A DNA stretch of 64,000 nt, taken from positions 992,001 through 1,056,000 of the forward strand of contig NZ_JANHAW010000002.1 of NCBI RefSeq assembly GCF_024464595.1. The letters run 5' to 3'. The notes beneath the pieces are model-generated. The model was not told the DNA's origin, ran no database searches, and saw only the letters and a list, made by a program, of their open reading frames with translations. This document shows positions 27,328 through 34,697 of this stretch, piece by piece; position 1 is the stretch's first letter; each line of letters begins with the position of its first letter. The position numbers were made by a program, and so were the translations under genes. This stretch comes from Halobellus litoreus (GTDB lineage: Archaea; Halobacteriota; Halobacteria; Halobacteriales; Haloferacaceae).

Positions 27328-28317
27328 CTACTGGAGACCGAGCAGGTCGAACCCGTAGCCGTTGTCGTTCTCCACCGCGTGCTCGTAGACCACGTGGGCG
27401 GCCGCGACGTCCTGGATCGCCAGTCCCGTCGAATCGAAGACTGACACGCCGTCCTCTTCGGTCCGGCCCGGCTTCTTCCCGGTGACGATCTCGCCGACGG
27501 AGCCGTAGATGTCGTCGTCGTCGAGGACGCCCTCGCTCCAGGGGACGTTGATCTCGCCGGAGTGGGTCGTCTGCTCGTAGTCGTCGATCACGAGTTTCGC
27601 GTCCAGCAGGATCTCGTCGGCGATTTCGTGCTTGCCGGCGGCGTCGGCGCCCATCGCGTTGATATGGGTGTGCTCGCCGACCGAGTCCGGAGAGACGATC
27701 GGCGACTCGACGGGCGTGACCGTCGAGAGCACGTCGCAGGCGGCGGCCTCCGCGACCGTGCCGCCGCGGACGTCGTATTCGTCCTCGAACGTCGCGACGA
27801 ATTCGGCGACGCGCTCCTCGTCGAGGTCGGAGATCACGACCGTCTCGATGTCTCTGACCTGCGATATCGCGCGGAGTTGCGTGTACGACTGGACCCCGGC
27901 GCCGACGATGCCGAGCGAGTCGGCATCGGGAATCGCGAGGTGATCGGTCGCGACGGCCGCCGCCGCGCCGGTCCGGAGCATCGTCAGTTCACGGCCGTCC
28001 ATAATCGAGAGCGGCACGGCCGTCTCGGGATCGGAGTAGATCATCGTCCCCAACACCGACGGGAGGTCGAACTTCTCGGGGTTGTCCGGGTGGACGTTCA
28101 CCCATTTCACGCCCGCGGCGTCCCACTCGCCAGCGTCCAGGTACGCGGGCATCGACCGGAAGTCACCGTTGTACTGCGGGAGGTCCACGTACGACTTCGC
28201 GGGCATCTGCGCGTCTCCGCGCTCGAAGGCGACGAAGGCGTCCTCGATCGCGGGCACGAGTTCCGACATCGACGCGTTCTGACGGACGTCCGTCCCGTTC
28301 AGTAGCAGCGTTTCCAT
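27328..28317 (-). CDS. Ornithine cyclodeaminase/mu-crystallin family protein (likely archaeal alanine dehydrogenase)
   Basis: NAD(P)-dependent enzyme of 329 residues. The N-terminal catalytic region includes MPAKSYVDLPQYNGDFRSMPAY and the substrate Lys in GVKWVNVHP near 70. The Rossmann nucleotide-binding motif is SLGIVGAGVQSYTQL (about 134-148), and STVTPVESPIV is in the typical position. Members of this family include ornithine cyclodeaminase and archaeal alanine dehydrogenase; sequence alone does not separate them. An AATTAAGT box (complement of about 28340-28348) lies upstream of the ATG. Monocistronic, followed by small direct repeats. Confidence 0.88.
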   Translation of the reverse strand: METLLLNGTDVRQNASMSELVPAIEDAFVAFERGDAQMPAKSYVDLPQYNGDFRSMPAYLDAGEWDAAGVKWVNVHPDNPEKFDLPSVLGTMIYSDPETAVPLSIMDGRELTMLRTGAAAAVATDHLAIPDADSLGIVGAGVQSYTQLRAISQVRDIETVVISDLDEERVAEFVATFEDEYDVRGGTVAEAAACDVLSTVTPVESPIVSPDSVGEHTHINAMGADAAGKHEIADEILLDAKLVIDDYEQTTHSGEINVPWSEGVLDDDDIYGSVGEIVTGKKPGRTEEDGVSVFDSTGLAIQDVAAAHVVYEHAVENDNGYGFDLLGLQ

Positions 28318-28583
28318 ACGCTCGCGTTCGTCGGTTTCGTACTTAATTCATCCTATTTCTGTATCCAATTTCACTTGAGCTCAAAAATAGAAATATTAGT
28401 CTAAATTATCCTCGTATAATCGAAGTGTAGAGAGGCCAGACAGAGATCCGTATCGGACCAGTGTACCAACGCGAGACGAGGCGCTGTCGGCGAAGTGCGT
28501 CGAAAGAACGGAAGAATACGATCGGTCGGGCCGACGAGACGATGCTGAGCGTCGAGAGGGCGAGTGGCCGGTTCAGACGGGCT

Positions 28584-30266
28584 TCACATCGCGCCGCCCA
28601 TACCGCCCATACCGCCCATTCCACCCATGCCGCCGGCGCCGCCGGGCGCGCCGCCCTCGTCGCCGCCGTCGCCGCCGGTGCTCAGTTCGTCGGCGGCGAT
28701 GATGTCGTCGATCTTGAGCACGAGGTTCGCGGCCTCGGTCGCCGAGGAGAGCGCCTGCTCCTTGGCGTGTGCGGGTTCGACGACGCCGGACTCGAAGGTG
28801 TCCTCGACGTCGCCGCTGAAGACGTTCAGGCCGGCGCGGGTATCGCCGTTCTCGTGGGCCTCACGGATTTTGACGAGCGTGTCGATGGAGTCGAGCCCGG
28901 CGTTCCCGGCGAGCACGCGGGGGACGAGTTCGACCGCGTCGGCGAAGGCCTCGACGGCGAGCTGCTCGCGGCCGCCGACGGAGCCGGCGTAGCTGCGGAG
29001 CCGGCGGGCGAGTTCGACCTCGATCGCACCGCCGCCGGCGAGGACGCGACCGTCGGAGACGGTCGTCGAGACGACGTCGAGGGCGTCCTCGACGCCGCGC
29101 TCGATCTCGTCGACGACGTGGTCGGTCGAGCCGCGCAGCAGCAGCGTGACGCCGTGCGACTCGTCGCCGAGCCCCTCGACGTAGAACAGCTCGTCGTCGC
29201 CGTCGCGGCGGACCGAGCCGTGGCCCAGGTCGGCCTGGGTGAGGCTGTCGAGGTCCGAAACGACGTTGCCGCCGACGACGTCGCGGAGGAACGCGATGTC
29301 GGACTTCTTCGTCCGGCGGACCGCGAGGATGCCCTCCTTCGCGAGGTAGTGCTGGGCCATATCGTCGATGCCCTTCTGGCAGAAGACGACGTCGGCGCCG
29401 GAGTCGACGATCTGATCGACCTTCTGTCGGAGCTGTTTCTCCTCCTGATCCAGGAACTGCTGGAGCTGGTCGGGGGACTCGATGTTGACCTGGGTGTCGA
29501 CGTCGGTCTCCTCGATCTCGATCGGCTCGTCGAGCAGCAGGACGTCCGCCTCGTCGAACGCCGTCGGCATGTCGTCCTGAACGGGGTCCTTGTCGATGAC
29601 GGCCCCGTTGAGGAGTTCCGACTCGCTGGTCGCGCGGCCGGTCTGCGTCTCGACGTTGACGTTCGCGAGGTCGACCACGTAGGAGCCGTCGTCGGCCTCG
29701 ACCGTGACGGCCTCGACGGTTTTGACGACGAGCTCGGCGAGGAGTTCCTTGTTGAGTTCGGAGCTCTTGCCGGTCATCGAGGTCTCGGCGACCTTCTGGA
29801 GGAGTTCCGTGTCGCCGGGCTCGACGGACTCGGCGATGTCGTCGACCTGGTTGCGGGCCTCCTCGCTCGCGAGGTGGAAGCCCTTGATGATCGCCGTCGG
29901 GTGGATGTCCTGTTCGAGGAGGTCCTGCGCGTTCTTCAGGAGCTCACCCGCGATGGCGACGGCCGTCGTCGTCCCGTCGCCGGCCTCGTCCTCCTGGGTC
30001 TCGGCGACTTCAACGATCATCTCGGCCGTCGGGTTGTCGATGTCCATCTCCTGGAGGATGGTGACGCCGTCGTTCGTGATGGTCACGTCTCCCATCGAGT
30101 CGACGAGCATCTTGTCCATCCCTTTCGGACCGAGTGTCGAGCGTACGGCCTCGGAGACCGCTCGGGCGGCCTGAATGTTGTACTCCTGAGCGTCCTTGTC
30201 CTTGACGCGCTGGGCGTCCTCGCCCATAATGATCATCGGCTGACCTTGCTGCATTCGCTGACTCAT
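28584..30266 (-). CDS. Thermosome subunit (group II chaperonin)
   Basis: ATP-driven protein-folding ring subunit, 560 residues, starting MSQRMQQGQPMIIMGEDAQR. Equatorial domain motifs are VRSTLGPKGMDKMLVDSMGDVTITNDG and the ATPase GDGTTTAVAIAGELL. The apical domain and the closing VLAGGGAIEVELARRLR and DSIDTLVKIREAH are present. The tail is the Gly-Met-rich GGMGGMGGMGG repeat. TATATAAA at 30293-30300 (read on the minus strand) is about 27 bp from this start, so the message is leaderless, and the ATG two codons earlier (30272) is the only alternative. Haloarchaeal thermosome genes are heat-inducible. Confidence 0.96.
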   Translation of the reverse strand: MSQRMQQGQPMIIMGEDAQRVKDKDAQEYNIQAARAVSEAVRSTLGPKGMDKMLVDSMGDVTITNDGVTILQEMDIDNPTAEMIVEVAETQEDEAGDGTTTAVAIAGELLKNAQDLLEQDIHPTAIIKGFHLASEEARNQVDDIAESVEPGDTELLQKVAETSMTGKSSELNKELLAELVVKTVEAVTVEADDGSYVVDLANVNVETQTGRATSESELLNGAVIDKDPVQDDMPTAFDEADVLLLDEPIEIEETDVDTQVNIESPDQLQQFLDQEEKQLRQKVDQIVDSGADVVFCQKGIDDMAQHYLAKEGILAVRRTKKSDIAFLRDVVGGNVVSDLDSLTQADLGHGSVRRDGDDELFYVEGLGDESHGVTLLLRGSTDHVVDEIERGVEDALDVVSTTVSDGRVLAGGGAIEVELARRLRSYAGSVGGREQLAVEAFADAVELVPRVLAGNAGLDSIDTLVKIREAHENGDTRAGLNVFSGDVEDTFESGVVEPAHAKEQALSSATEAANLVLKIDDIIAADELSTGGDGGDEGGAPGGAGGMGGMGGMGGMGGAM

Positions 30267-30605
30267 AGACATCGACTGATTGTTTGTGATTCTATATAAA
30301 AACTTCGGAATCGGGGTGTATTCCCAACGGCAGAGAGACCCGTCCGAAACCACCGAAAGCCGCAGAAAACGGCCGCTGTGAGCCAGTACAGTATGACAAC
30401 GAGTATCACTATAGATCGGTTCCGGTCCGACTCGGATGGAGATTTATATACGATGACTCGACCGGGTGGCGTACGTCCGAGTCATCCGACCACAGGGGTG
30501 TTTTCGGGGGACAGTCCGCAATGGATCGAACGAGGAATCTGGCAGGTGAAGATGTGACTGTGTGGCGTGCTCACTGTCGAAGAACGGATCGACGACCGCG
30601 CGCCG
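30267..30605. other. 339-bp intergenic region with two TATA elements
   Basis: It contains the thermosome TATA (30293-30300). A second TATA-like ttatatac at about 30441-30449 is symmetric enough to work on either strand. Just beyond it, atgactcg (30450-30457) and cgagtcat (about 30475-30482) form an 8-bp perfect inverted repeat. No protein-coding frame is convincing, so a short untranslated RNA is possible. Confidence 0.5.
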
Positions 30606-30779
30606 CTACGTCTCGTCCGGGAGTTCGTCGGCAACGAACGGCCGTTCCGAGGACGGCTCGAAGGGCGGAAGTTCCTCGTCGGCATCGAGCGCTTCGATCT
30701 CCTCCTCGTAGAGTTCTTCCTGGAGCTGGCTGCGCTTGTTCCGTCCCTTCCGCTCCCGGCCGTTTTTCGTGTCAGGCAT
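30606..30779 (-). CDS. Small conserved haloarchaeal protein (57 residues)
   Basis: Begins MPDTKNGRERKGRNKRSQLQ. The basic N-terminal third is followed by an acidic helix (EELYEEEIEALDADEELPPF) and a Pro/Glu-rich tail. The charge segregation suggests a nucleic-acid or ribosome-associated small protein, but no family is known to me. The start is the ATG whose first base is 30779; the nine codons upstream look non-coding. It stands between the thermosome gene and the tRNA-Ser locus. Confidence 0.72.
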   Translation of the reverse strand: MPDTKNGRERKGRNKRSQLQEELYEEEIEALDADEELPPFEPSSERPFVADELPDET

Positions 30780-31087
30780 TGTCATCCGTGTTGAGGTGTG
30801 CCACACGCATTAACTTTGTGTTGGCCACATTCACAACGGGATCCACTATTTCATACTATGTGACAGGTCCGCAGGTGACGGCAGCACGTGATCGACTCGC
30901 GTCCGCTCGACGACACGTCTCGCGGGGGAGTCGATTCGAGAAAGCGCCAGGACAGGGATTTGAACCCGATGGCGAGACTCGCTTCGCTCGTCTCGCGTGG
31001 TTCAAATCCTCTCGATGACGGCAGCACGTGATCGACTCGCGTTCGCTCGACGACGACACGTCTCGCGAGGGAGTCGATTCGGGAAAG
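30780..31087. other. 308-bp gene-free region filled by a tRNA-derived duplication
   Basis: The right half contains a copy of the 3' end and downstream flank of the adjacent tRNA-Ser, plus a nested palindrome (listed separately). The left part, about 30780-30875, carries the AT-richer upstream region of the small gene at 30779. No coding frame is supported. Confidence 0.7.
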
Positions 31088-31110
31088 CGCCAGGACAGGG
31101 ATTTGAACCC
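30876..31110. repeat. Direct duplication of the tRNA-Ser 3' end and its flank
   Basis: 30876-30967 (92 bp) and 31016-31110 (95 bp) are near-identical, with three substitutions and one 3-bp indel. The right copy spans the last 23 nt of tRNA-Ser (discriminator, acceptor 3' strand and part of the T-arm) plus 72 bp of downstream DNA. The left copy therefore holds a tRNA 3' fragment with no functional tRNA. Partial tRNA 3'-end repeats are the usual footprint of site-specific integration, but no element lies between them. Confidence 0.9.
30956..31009. repeat. Nested 54-bp palindrome with tRNA T-arm arms
   Basis: Outer arms ggatttgaacc (30956-30966) and ggttcaaatcc (30999-31009) are perfect 11-bp inverted repeats and equal the tRNA T-arm sequence. 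Inner arms gcgagac (30972-30978) and gtctcgc (30990-30996) form a 7-bp hairpin around tcgcttcgctc. The left outer arm belongs to the duplicated tRNA 3' fragment. Confidence 0.85.
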
Positions 31111-31168
31111 TGGATCCCAGAGGGAACACGCTTTCCAGGCGTGCGCCTTACCACTCGGCCATCCTGGC
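31088..31168 (-). tRNA. tRNA-Ser (anticodon GGA)
   Basis: An 81-nt cloverleaf. The acceptor GCCAGGA pairs with TCCTGGC and the discriminator is G. The D-arm begins GCCGAGTGG. The anticodon stem CACGC/GCGTG has loop CTGGAAA with anticodon GGA (reads UCC and UCU). A long class II variable arm and the T-arm AGGGTTCAAATCCCT complete it. No intron, and CCA is not encoded. A TTAAACTA TATA-like box (complement of about 31191-31198) lies about 27 bp upstream and overlaps the stop codon of the preceding small gene. Confidence 0.96.
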
Positions 31169-31195
31169 TCAATCGAGGGTAGCCTACTGAGTAGT

Positions 31196-31399
31196 TTAAG
31201 TCCTTCCCTTCGTCGCCAATCGCGGTTCGGCGACGTAGGAAGCCACGGACACCACGCCCCCGAGGACGAGTGCGATGCCGAGCGCGCTCAGGACGTCGAC
31301 ACCGAGCGAACCGGCGAACAGTCGGTACCCCTGCACGAGAACGAGAAAAGCGAGTGCACCGACGAGCCCCCACAGGAGCGCCGATTTTGTTCGGTTCAC
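31196..31399 (-). CDS. Small two-helix membrane protein
   Basis: 67 residues beginning MNRTKSALLWGLVGALAFLVLVQGY. Hydrophobic segments at about 7-28 and 34-55 are followed by a short basic tail (EPRLATKGRT). It looks like an uncharacterised haloarchaeal membrane-protein family. Its stop codon (complement of 31196-31198) lies inside the predicted TATA box of the downstream tRNA-Ser gene, so the two transcripts may interfere. Confidence 0.72.
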   Translation of the reverse strand: MNRTKSALLWGLVGALAFLVLVQGYRLFAGSLGVDVLSALGIALVLGGVVSVASYVAEPRLATKGRT

Positions 31400-31553
31400 G
31401 CCCGGACGGAGGCCCCGGATCGTCTAAAATCTCCCGAACGACCGGGCGACGAGCAGGACTGCTCATACGTCGGTACCGCCGGAGACGCGAGTGGCGAACG
31501 ACCGTTCTCCCCGAGCGGCGACGTCCGGCAGAGCGGACCGCCGTCGACGGCCG

Positions 31554-32765
31554 TTACGCCAGCACGTCGACCGCGTAGCCGGCGGTTCTGAGCGCGTCCA
31601 GCACCTCGTCGATGTGGTCGTGACCGCGCGTCTCGATGTCGATCTCGACGTCTGCCTCGTTCATCGCGACGTCCCGGGAGGTCCGATCGTGCTGGATCGC
31701 GTAGATGTTCGCCCGCTGGTCGGCGATGATCTCCACGAGGTCCTGGAGCGCGCCCGGTCGGTCGCGGAGGACCGTCCGGATCTTCAGGTACCGGCCGGTC
31801 TCGACGAGACCGCGGACCAACACCGTCGTCAACTGGTTCGTGTCGATGTTGCCGCCGCACAGCGCCGGGACGATCGTCTCGCCCTCCTCGTAGTCGAAGT
31901 GCTCGAAGAGCAGCGCCGCGAGCGGGACCGCCCCGGCCCCTTCGACGAGCGTTTTCGCGCGCTCCAACAGGTACGTCAGCGCGACGGCGGTCTCCTCGTC
32001 GGAGACGGTCACCACCTCGTCGACGCGCTCGCGGATCACCTCGAAGGGGCGCTCGCCGACCTTCCGTGTGGCGATGCCGTCGGCGATGGTGTTCACGGCG
32101 TCGAGTTCCGCGATCGACCCGGTCCGCAGCGACTCCGGCAGCGACGCCGCGCCCTCGGCCTGGACGCCGATCACGCGCGTGTCCGGCTTCCGCGCCTTCA
32201 CCGCCGTCGCGATTCCGGAGATGAGTCCGCCTCCGCCCACCGGGACGACGACGGTGTCGACGTCGGGGCAGTCGTCGACGATCTCGAGGCCGATCGTTCC
32301 CTGACCGGCCATCACTTCGTCGTCGTCGAACGCGTGAACGTAGGTCCGACCCTCCTCGCGTTCGATTTCGTGCGCTTTCGCCTGTGCCTCGTCGTAGTCC
32401 GCGCCGTAGAGGACCGTCTCGCCGCCGTAGCGCTCCGTCGCCTCCACCTTCGAGATCGGTGCGTGCTCGGGCATCACGATCTTCGAGTCGACGTCGGCCC
32501 GCGTCGCCGCGAGCGCGACGCCCTGGGCGTGGTTGCCCGCGCTCGCCGTGACGACGCCCGCGTCGCGCTCGGCCGGCGACAGGGTCGCGATCCGGTTCGT
32601 CGCCCCACGGAGTTTGAACGCACCGGTCCGCTGGAACGTCTCGAGTTTTAGGTGAACGTCCGCCCCGGTCATCTCCGAAAACGTGTAGGAGTACTCCAGC
32701 GGCGTCCACCGGACGACGCCGTCGATCCGCTCGCGGGCGGCCTCGACGTCGGCGAGAGAGAGCAT
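31554..32765 (-). CDS. ilvA: Threonine ammonia-lyase (threonine dehydratase) with ACT domain
   Basis: PLP enzyme converting threonine to 2-oxobutyrate, the first step of isoleucine synthesis or threonine catabolism. The 403 residues start MLSLADVEAARERIDG. Lys51 in RTGAFKLRGATNRI binds PLP, and the phosphate loop is VPVGGGGLISGIA near 180. SAGNHAQGVALAA is the usual substrate motif. A C-terminal ACT domain (about 325-403) follows, as in biodegradative or feedback-modulated short forms with a single ACT. An ATG six codons earlier is possible. It is not next to other ilv genes. Confidence 0.92.
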   Translation of the reverse strand: MLSLADVEAARERIDGVVRWTPLEYSYTFSEMTGADVHLKLETFQRTGAFKLRGATNRIATLSPAERDAGVVTASAGNHAQGVALAATRADVDSKIVMPEHAPISKVEATERYGGETVLYGADYDEAQAKAHEIEREEGRTYVHAFDDDEVMAGQGTIGLEIVDDCPDVDTVVVPVGGGGLISGIATAVKARKPDTRVIGVQAEGAASLPESLRTGSIAELDAVNTIADGIATRKVGERPFEVIRERVDEVVTVSDEETAVALTYLLERAKTLVEGAGAVPLAALLFEHFDYEEGETIVPALCGGNIDTNQLTTVLVRGLVETGRYLKIRTVLRDRPGALQDLVEIIADQRANIYAIQHDRTSRDVAMNEADVEIDIETRGHDHIDEVLDALRTAGYAVDVLA

Positions 32766-33169
32766 TTCAGTCCCCCGTTCCACGTGGCTGGGCCTAAATG
32801 TTCTTCTTACACACTCGGCGACACCCGAGCGATCGCCGATCGTCGCCGGGACGGCGAATCGAGTCGGCGTCGCTCGCGAGTGTCAAAGGGGGAAAGGGGG
32901 GGAATGCACGCGTGTGACGTGCACTTGGGTATGGACCCGCGAGGTACATAAATATCCCCCACGCAGAGTGAAAGTGAAATCGGGTGACAGCGACGGCCTC
33001 CCTGCCGCTGTCTGACGGTTGTCGGCCGTCCGTCTGCCGCTGGGACGGGGGGTCGACCGCCGAGCGGCCGGCCGGTTTCCGCGCCGAAGTCCCCGCAGTT
33101 CGTCGATTGGGTCCCGACTCGCCGGAGAACCAGCAGCCTGAAGCGGAATCGACCCCTCGGCGGAGAAGA
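32766..33169. other. 404-bp gap containing the MATE promoter and possible leader
   Basis: A TATA-like cataaata at about 32947-32954 points rightwards, with an expected start near 32978. From there to the ATG at 33170 lies either a leader of about 190 nt or, from GTG 32984, a 62-residue in-frame extension. The left part holds a purine run (about 32885-32901) and the threonine ammonia-lyase upstream region. No RNA family recognised. Confidence 0.55.
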
Positions 33170-34597
33170 ATGGACGTCGACCGACTGCGGTCCGTGTGGA
33201 GACGGATCTTCGCGCTCGCGTGGCCGGTGATGGCCGAACAGACCACGCGGACGCTGATGCGGACGGTCGACATCCTCGTCACGGCAGCGCTGTCGCCGGC
33301 GGCCGTGGTCGCGATCGGGCTCGCGGACCTGTTCGCGCGGTTTCCCCTCCGGATCGGGCTCGGGCTCGGCGGCGGTGCGATCGCGCTGTCGAGTCAGGAC
33401 ACGGGGAGCGGCGCGGACGCGAACCGGGACGAATCGGTCAGTCAGTCGCTAGTGCTGGGGTTTCTGATCGGCCTCCCGTTCGTCGCGCTCGGTGTCTTCG
33501 CCGGTCCCGCGCTCGTCGGACTCTTTCCGGCGAGCGACGACGCCGTCCGCCTCGGCGGCGCGTACCTCGCGATCGTCTTCGCCACCGCCCCGGCCCGTCT
33601 CCTCGCGATCATCGGCGCGCGCGCCCTCCAGGGCATCGGCGACACCGCGACGCCGATGTACGTCAACGTCTTCGTCAACGTCGTCAACGTCGCGCTCTCC
33701 GTCGGCCTCGGGTTCGGACTCCTCTTTCTCCCCGCGCTCGGCGTCCGCGGCGTCGCGTTCGGAACCGCGACCGCGAACGTCCTCTCGGCCGGCCTGCTGC
33801 TCGCGGCGATCTATCGCCCCGCCTCGCCGCTCTCCGCGACTCGGCCGACCGACCCGACGGTCGCCCTCCAGCTCGTTCGGGTCGGCCTTCCGCGGACGGC
33901 GGAGGGCGTGATCTCGGAACTCGCGGAGTTCCCGTTCAACGCCCTACTGCTCTCGCTCGGCCCCACCGCCGGCGCCGCCGCGTCCGCGGGCGGGGCCGCG
34001 CCGGGCGACGTCGTCAACGCCGGCTTTCAGGTCGGCCGCCGCGTGTACCAGCAGGTGACGGGACCGCTCTCCCGCGGATACAACATCGCCGCGAGCGTCC
34101 TCGTCGGGCAAGCCCTCGGTCGATCCGATCCGGCGACGGCCCGCTACGAGGGGTGGGCGACGGCGGCGCTGGCGCTGCTCTCGGTCGGGGGAATCGGCGG
34201 CCTGCTGGTCGCCTTCGCCGATTCCGTCGTAGCGGTCATCGGCTTCGGCAGTTCGCCCGACGCGCTCGCGTACGCCGCCGCCTTCGCGGTCGTCTACGGG
34301 CTCTCCGCCCCGGGACTCGCGCTGTTCAGCACGCTCTCGGGCGCGCTGCAGGGGGCCGGCGAGACGCGGCTCCCGTTCTACGCGCGGACGACCGGGATGT
34401 TCGGGTTCTTCGTGGGGTTCTCGTACGTCGCCGTCGAGTTCACCGCGTTCGGGCTTACGGGCGTCTACGCGGGCGTCGTCCTCGCGCACGTCTGGATGGG
34501 GGCGGTAATGGTGCTGGCGTTCCGCGACGCCGACTGGGCGGGGACGGCGGCCGGACTTCTGCGGGAGCGGGGGAGCGTCGCCGCCGACGAGGAATGA
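33170..34597 (+). CDS. MATE family efflux transporter
   Basis: 475 residues from MDVDRLRSVWRRIFALAWPVMAEQ, with twelve hydrophobic helices in two pseudo-repeated halves. Signature stretches are MAEQTTRTLMRTVDILVTAAL, RALQGIGDTATPMYVNV near 150 and, in the second half, GALQGAGETRLPFYART near 400. The family exports cationic drugs or organic compounds by Na+ or H+ antiport. A ggag about 6 bp upstream supports this ATG. An in-frame GTG at 32984 would add 62 low-complexity residues and lies near a predicted transcription start, so it is not excluded. Confidence 0.9.
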   Translation: MDVDRLRSVWRRIFALAWPVMAEQTTRTLMRTVDILVTAALSPAAVVAIGLADLFARFPLRIGLGLGGGAIALSSQDTGSGADANRDESVSQSLVLGFLIGLPFVALGVFAGPALVGLFPASDDAVRLGGAYLAIVFATAPARLLAIIGARALQGIGDTATPMYVNVFVNVVNVALSVGLGFGLLFLPALGVRGVAFGTATANVLSAGLLLAAIYRPASPLSATRPTDPTVALQLVRVGLPRTAEGVISELAEFPFNALLLSLGPTAGAAASAGGAAPGDVVNAGFQVGRRVYQQVTGPLSRGYNIAASVLVGQALGRSDPATARYEGWATAALALLSVGGIGGLLVAFADSVVAVIGFGSSPDALAYAAAFAVVYGLSAPGLALFSTLSGALQGAGETRLPFYARTTGMFGFFVGFSYVAVEFTAFGLTGVYAGVVLAHVWMGAVMVLAFRDADWAGTAAGLLRERGSVAADEE

Positions 34598-34697
34598 GTC
34601 GATTCCGCCGCGGTCCGAACGGGCGAAGGAGGGCCTAGCGGGACAATCGATGCTCAGTACAGAACGAGAAACCGCCCGAAATCGGCGGGGAGTCCAC

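Noticed and set aside
28461-30299. Plus-strand open frame of about 610 codons opposite the thermosome gene
   Set aside because: Low-complexity Asp/Val/Leu-rich translation arising from codon bias of the chaperonin gene; the minus-strand product is unmistakable.
30945-30967. A second tRNA gene next to tRNA-Ser
   Set aside because: Only acceptor 3' strand and part of the T-arm are present; no D-arm or anticodon arm can be folded.
30521-31018. Plus-strand open frame over the tRNA-derived duplication
   Set aside because: It runs through duplicated tRNA sequence and opposite a conserved small gene; no start or motif supports it.
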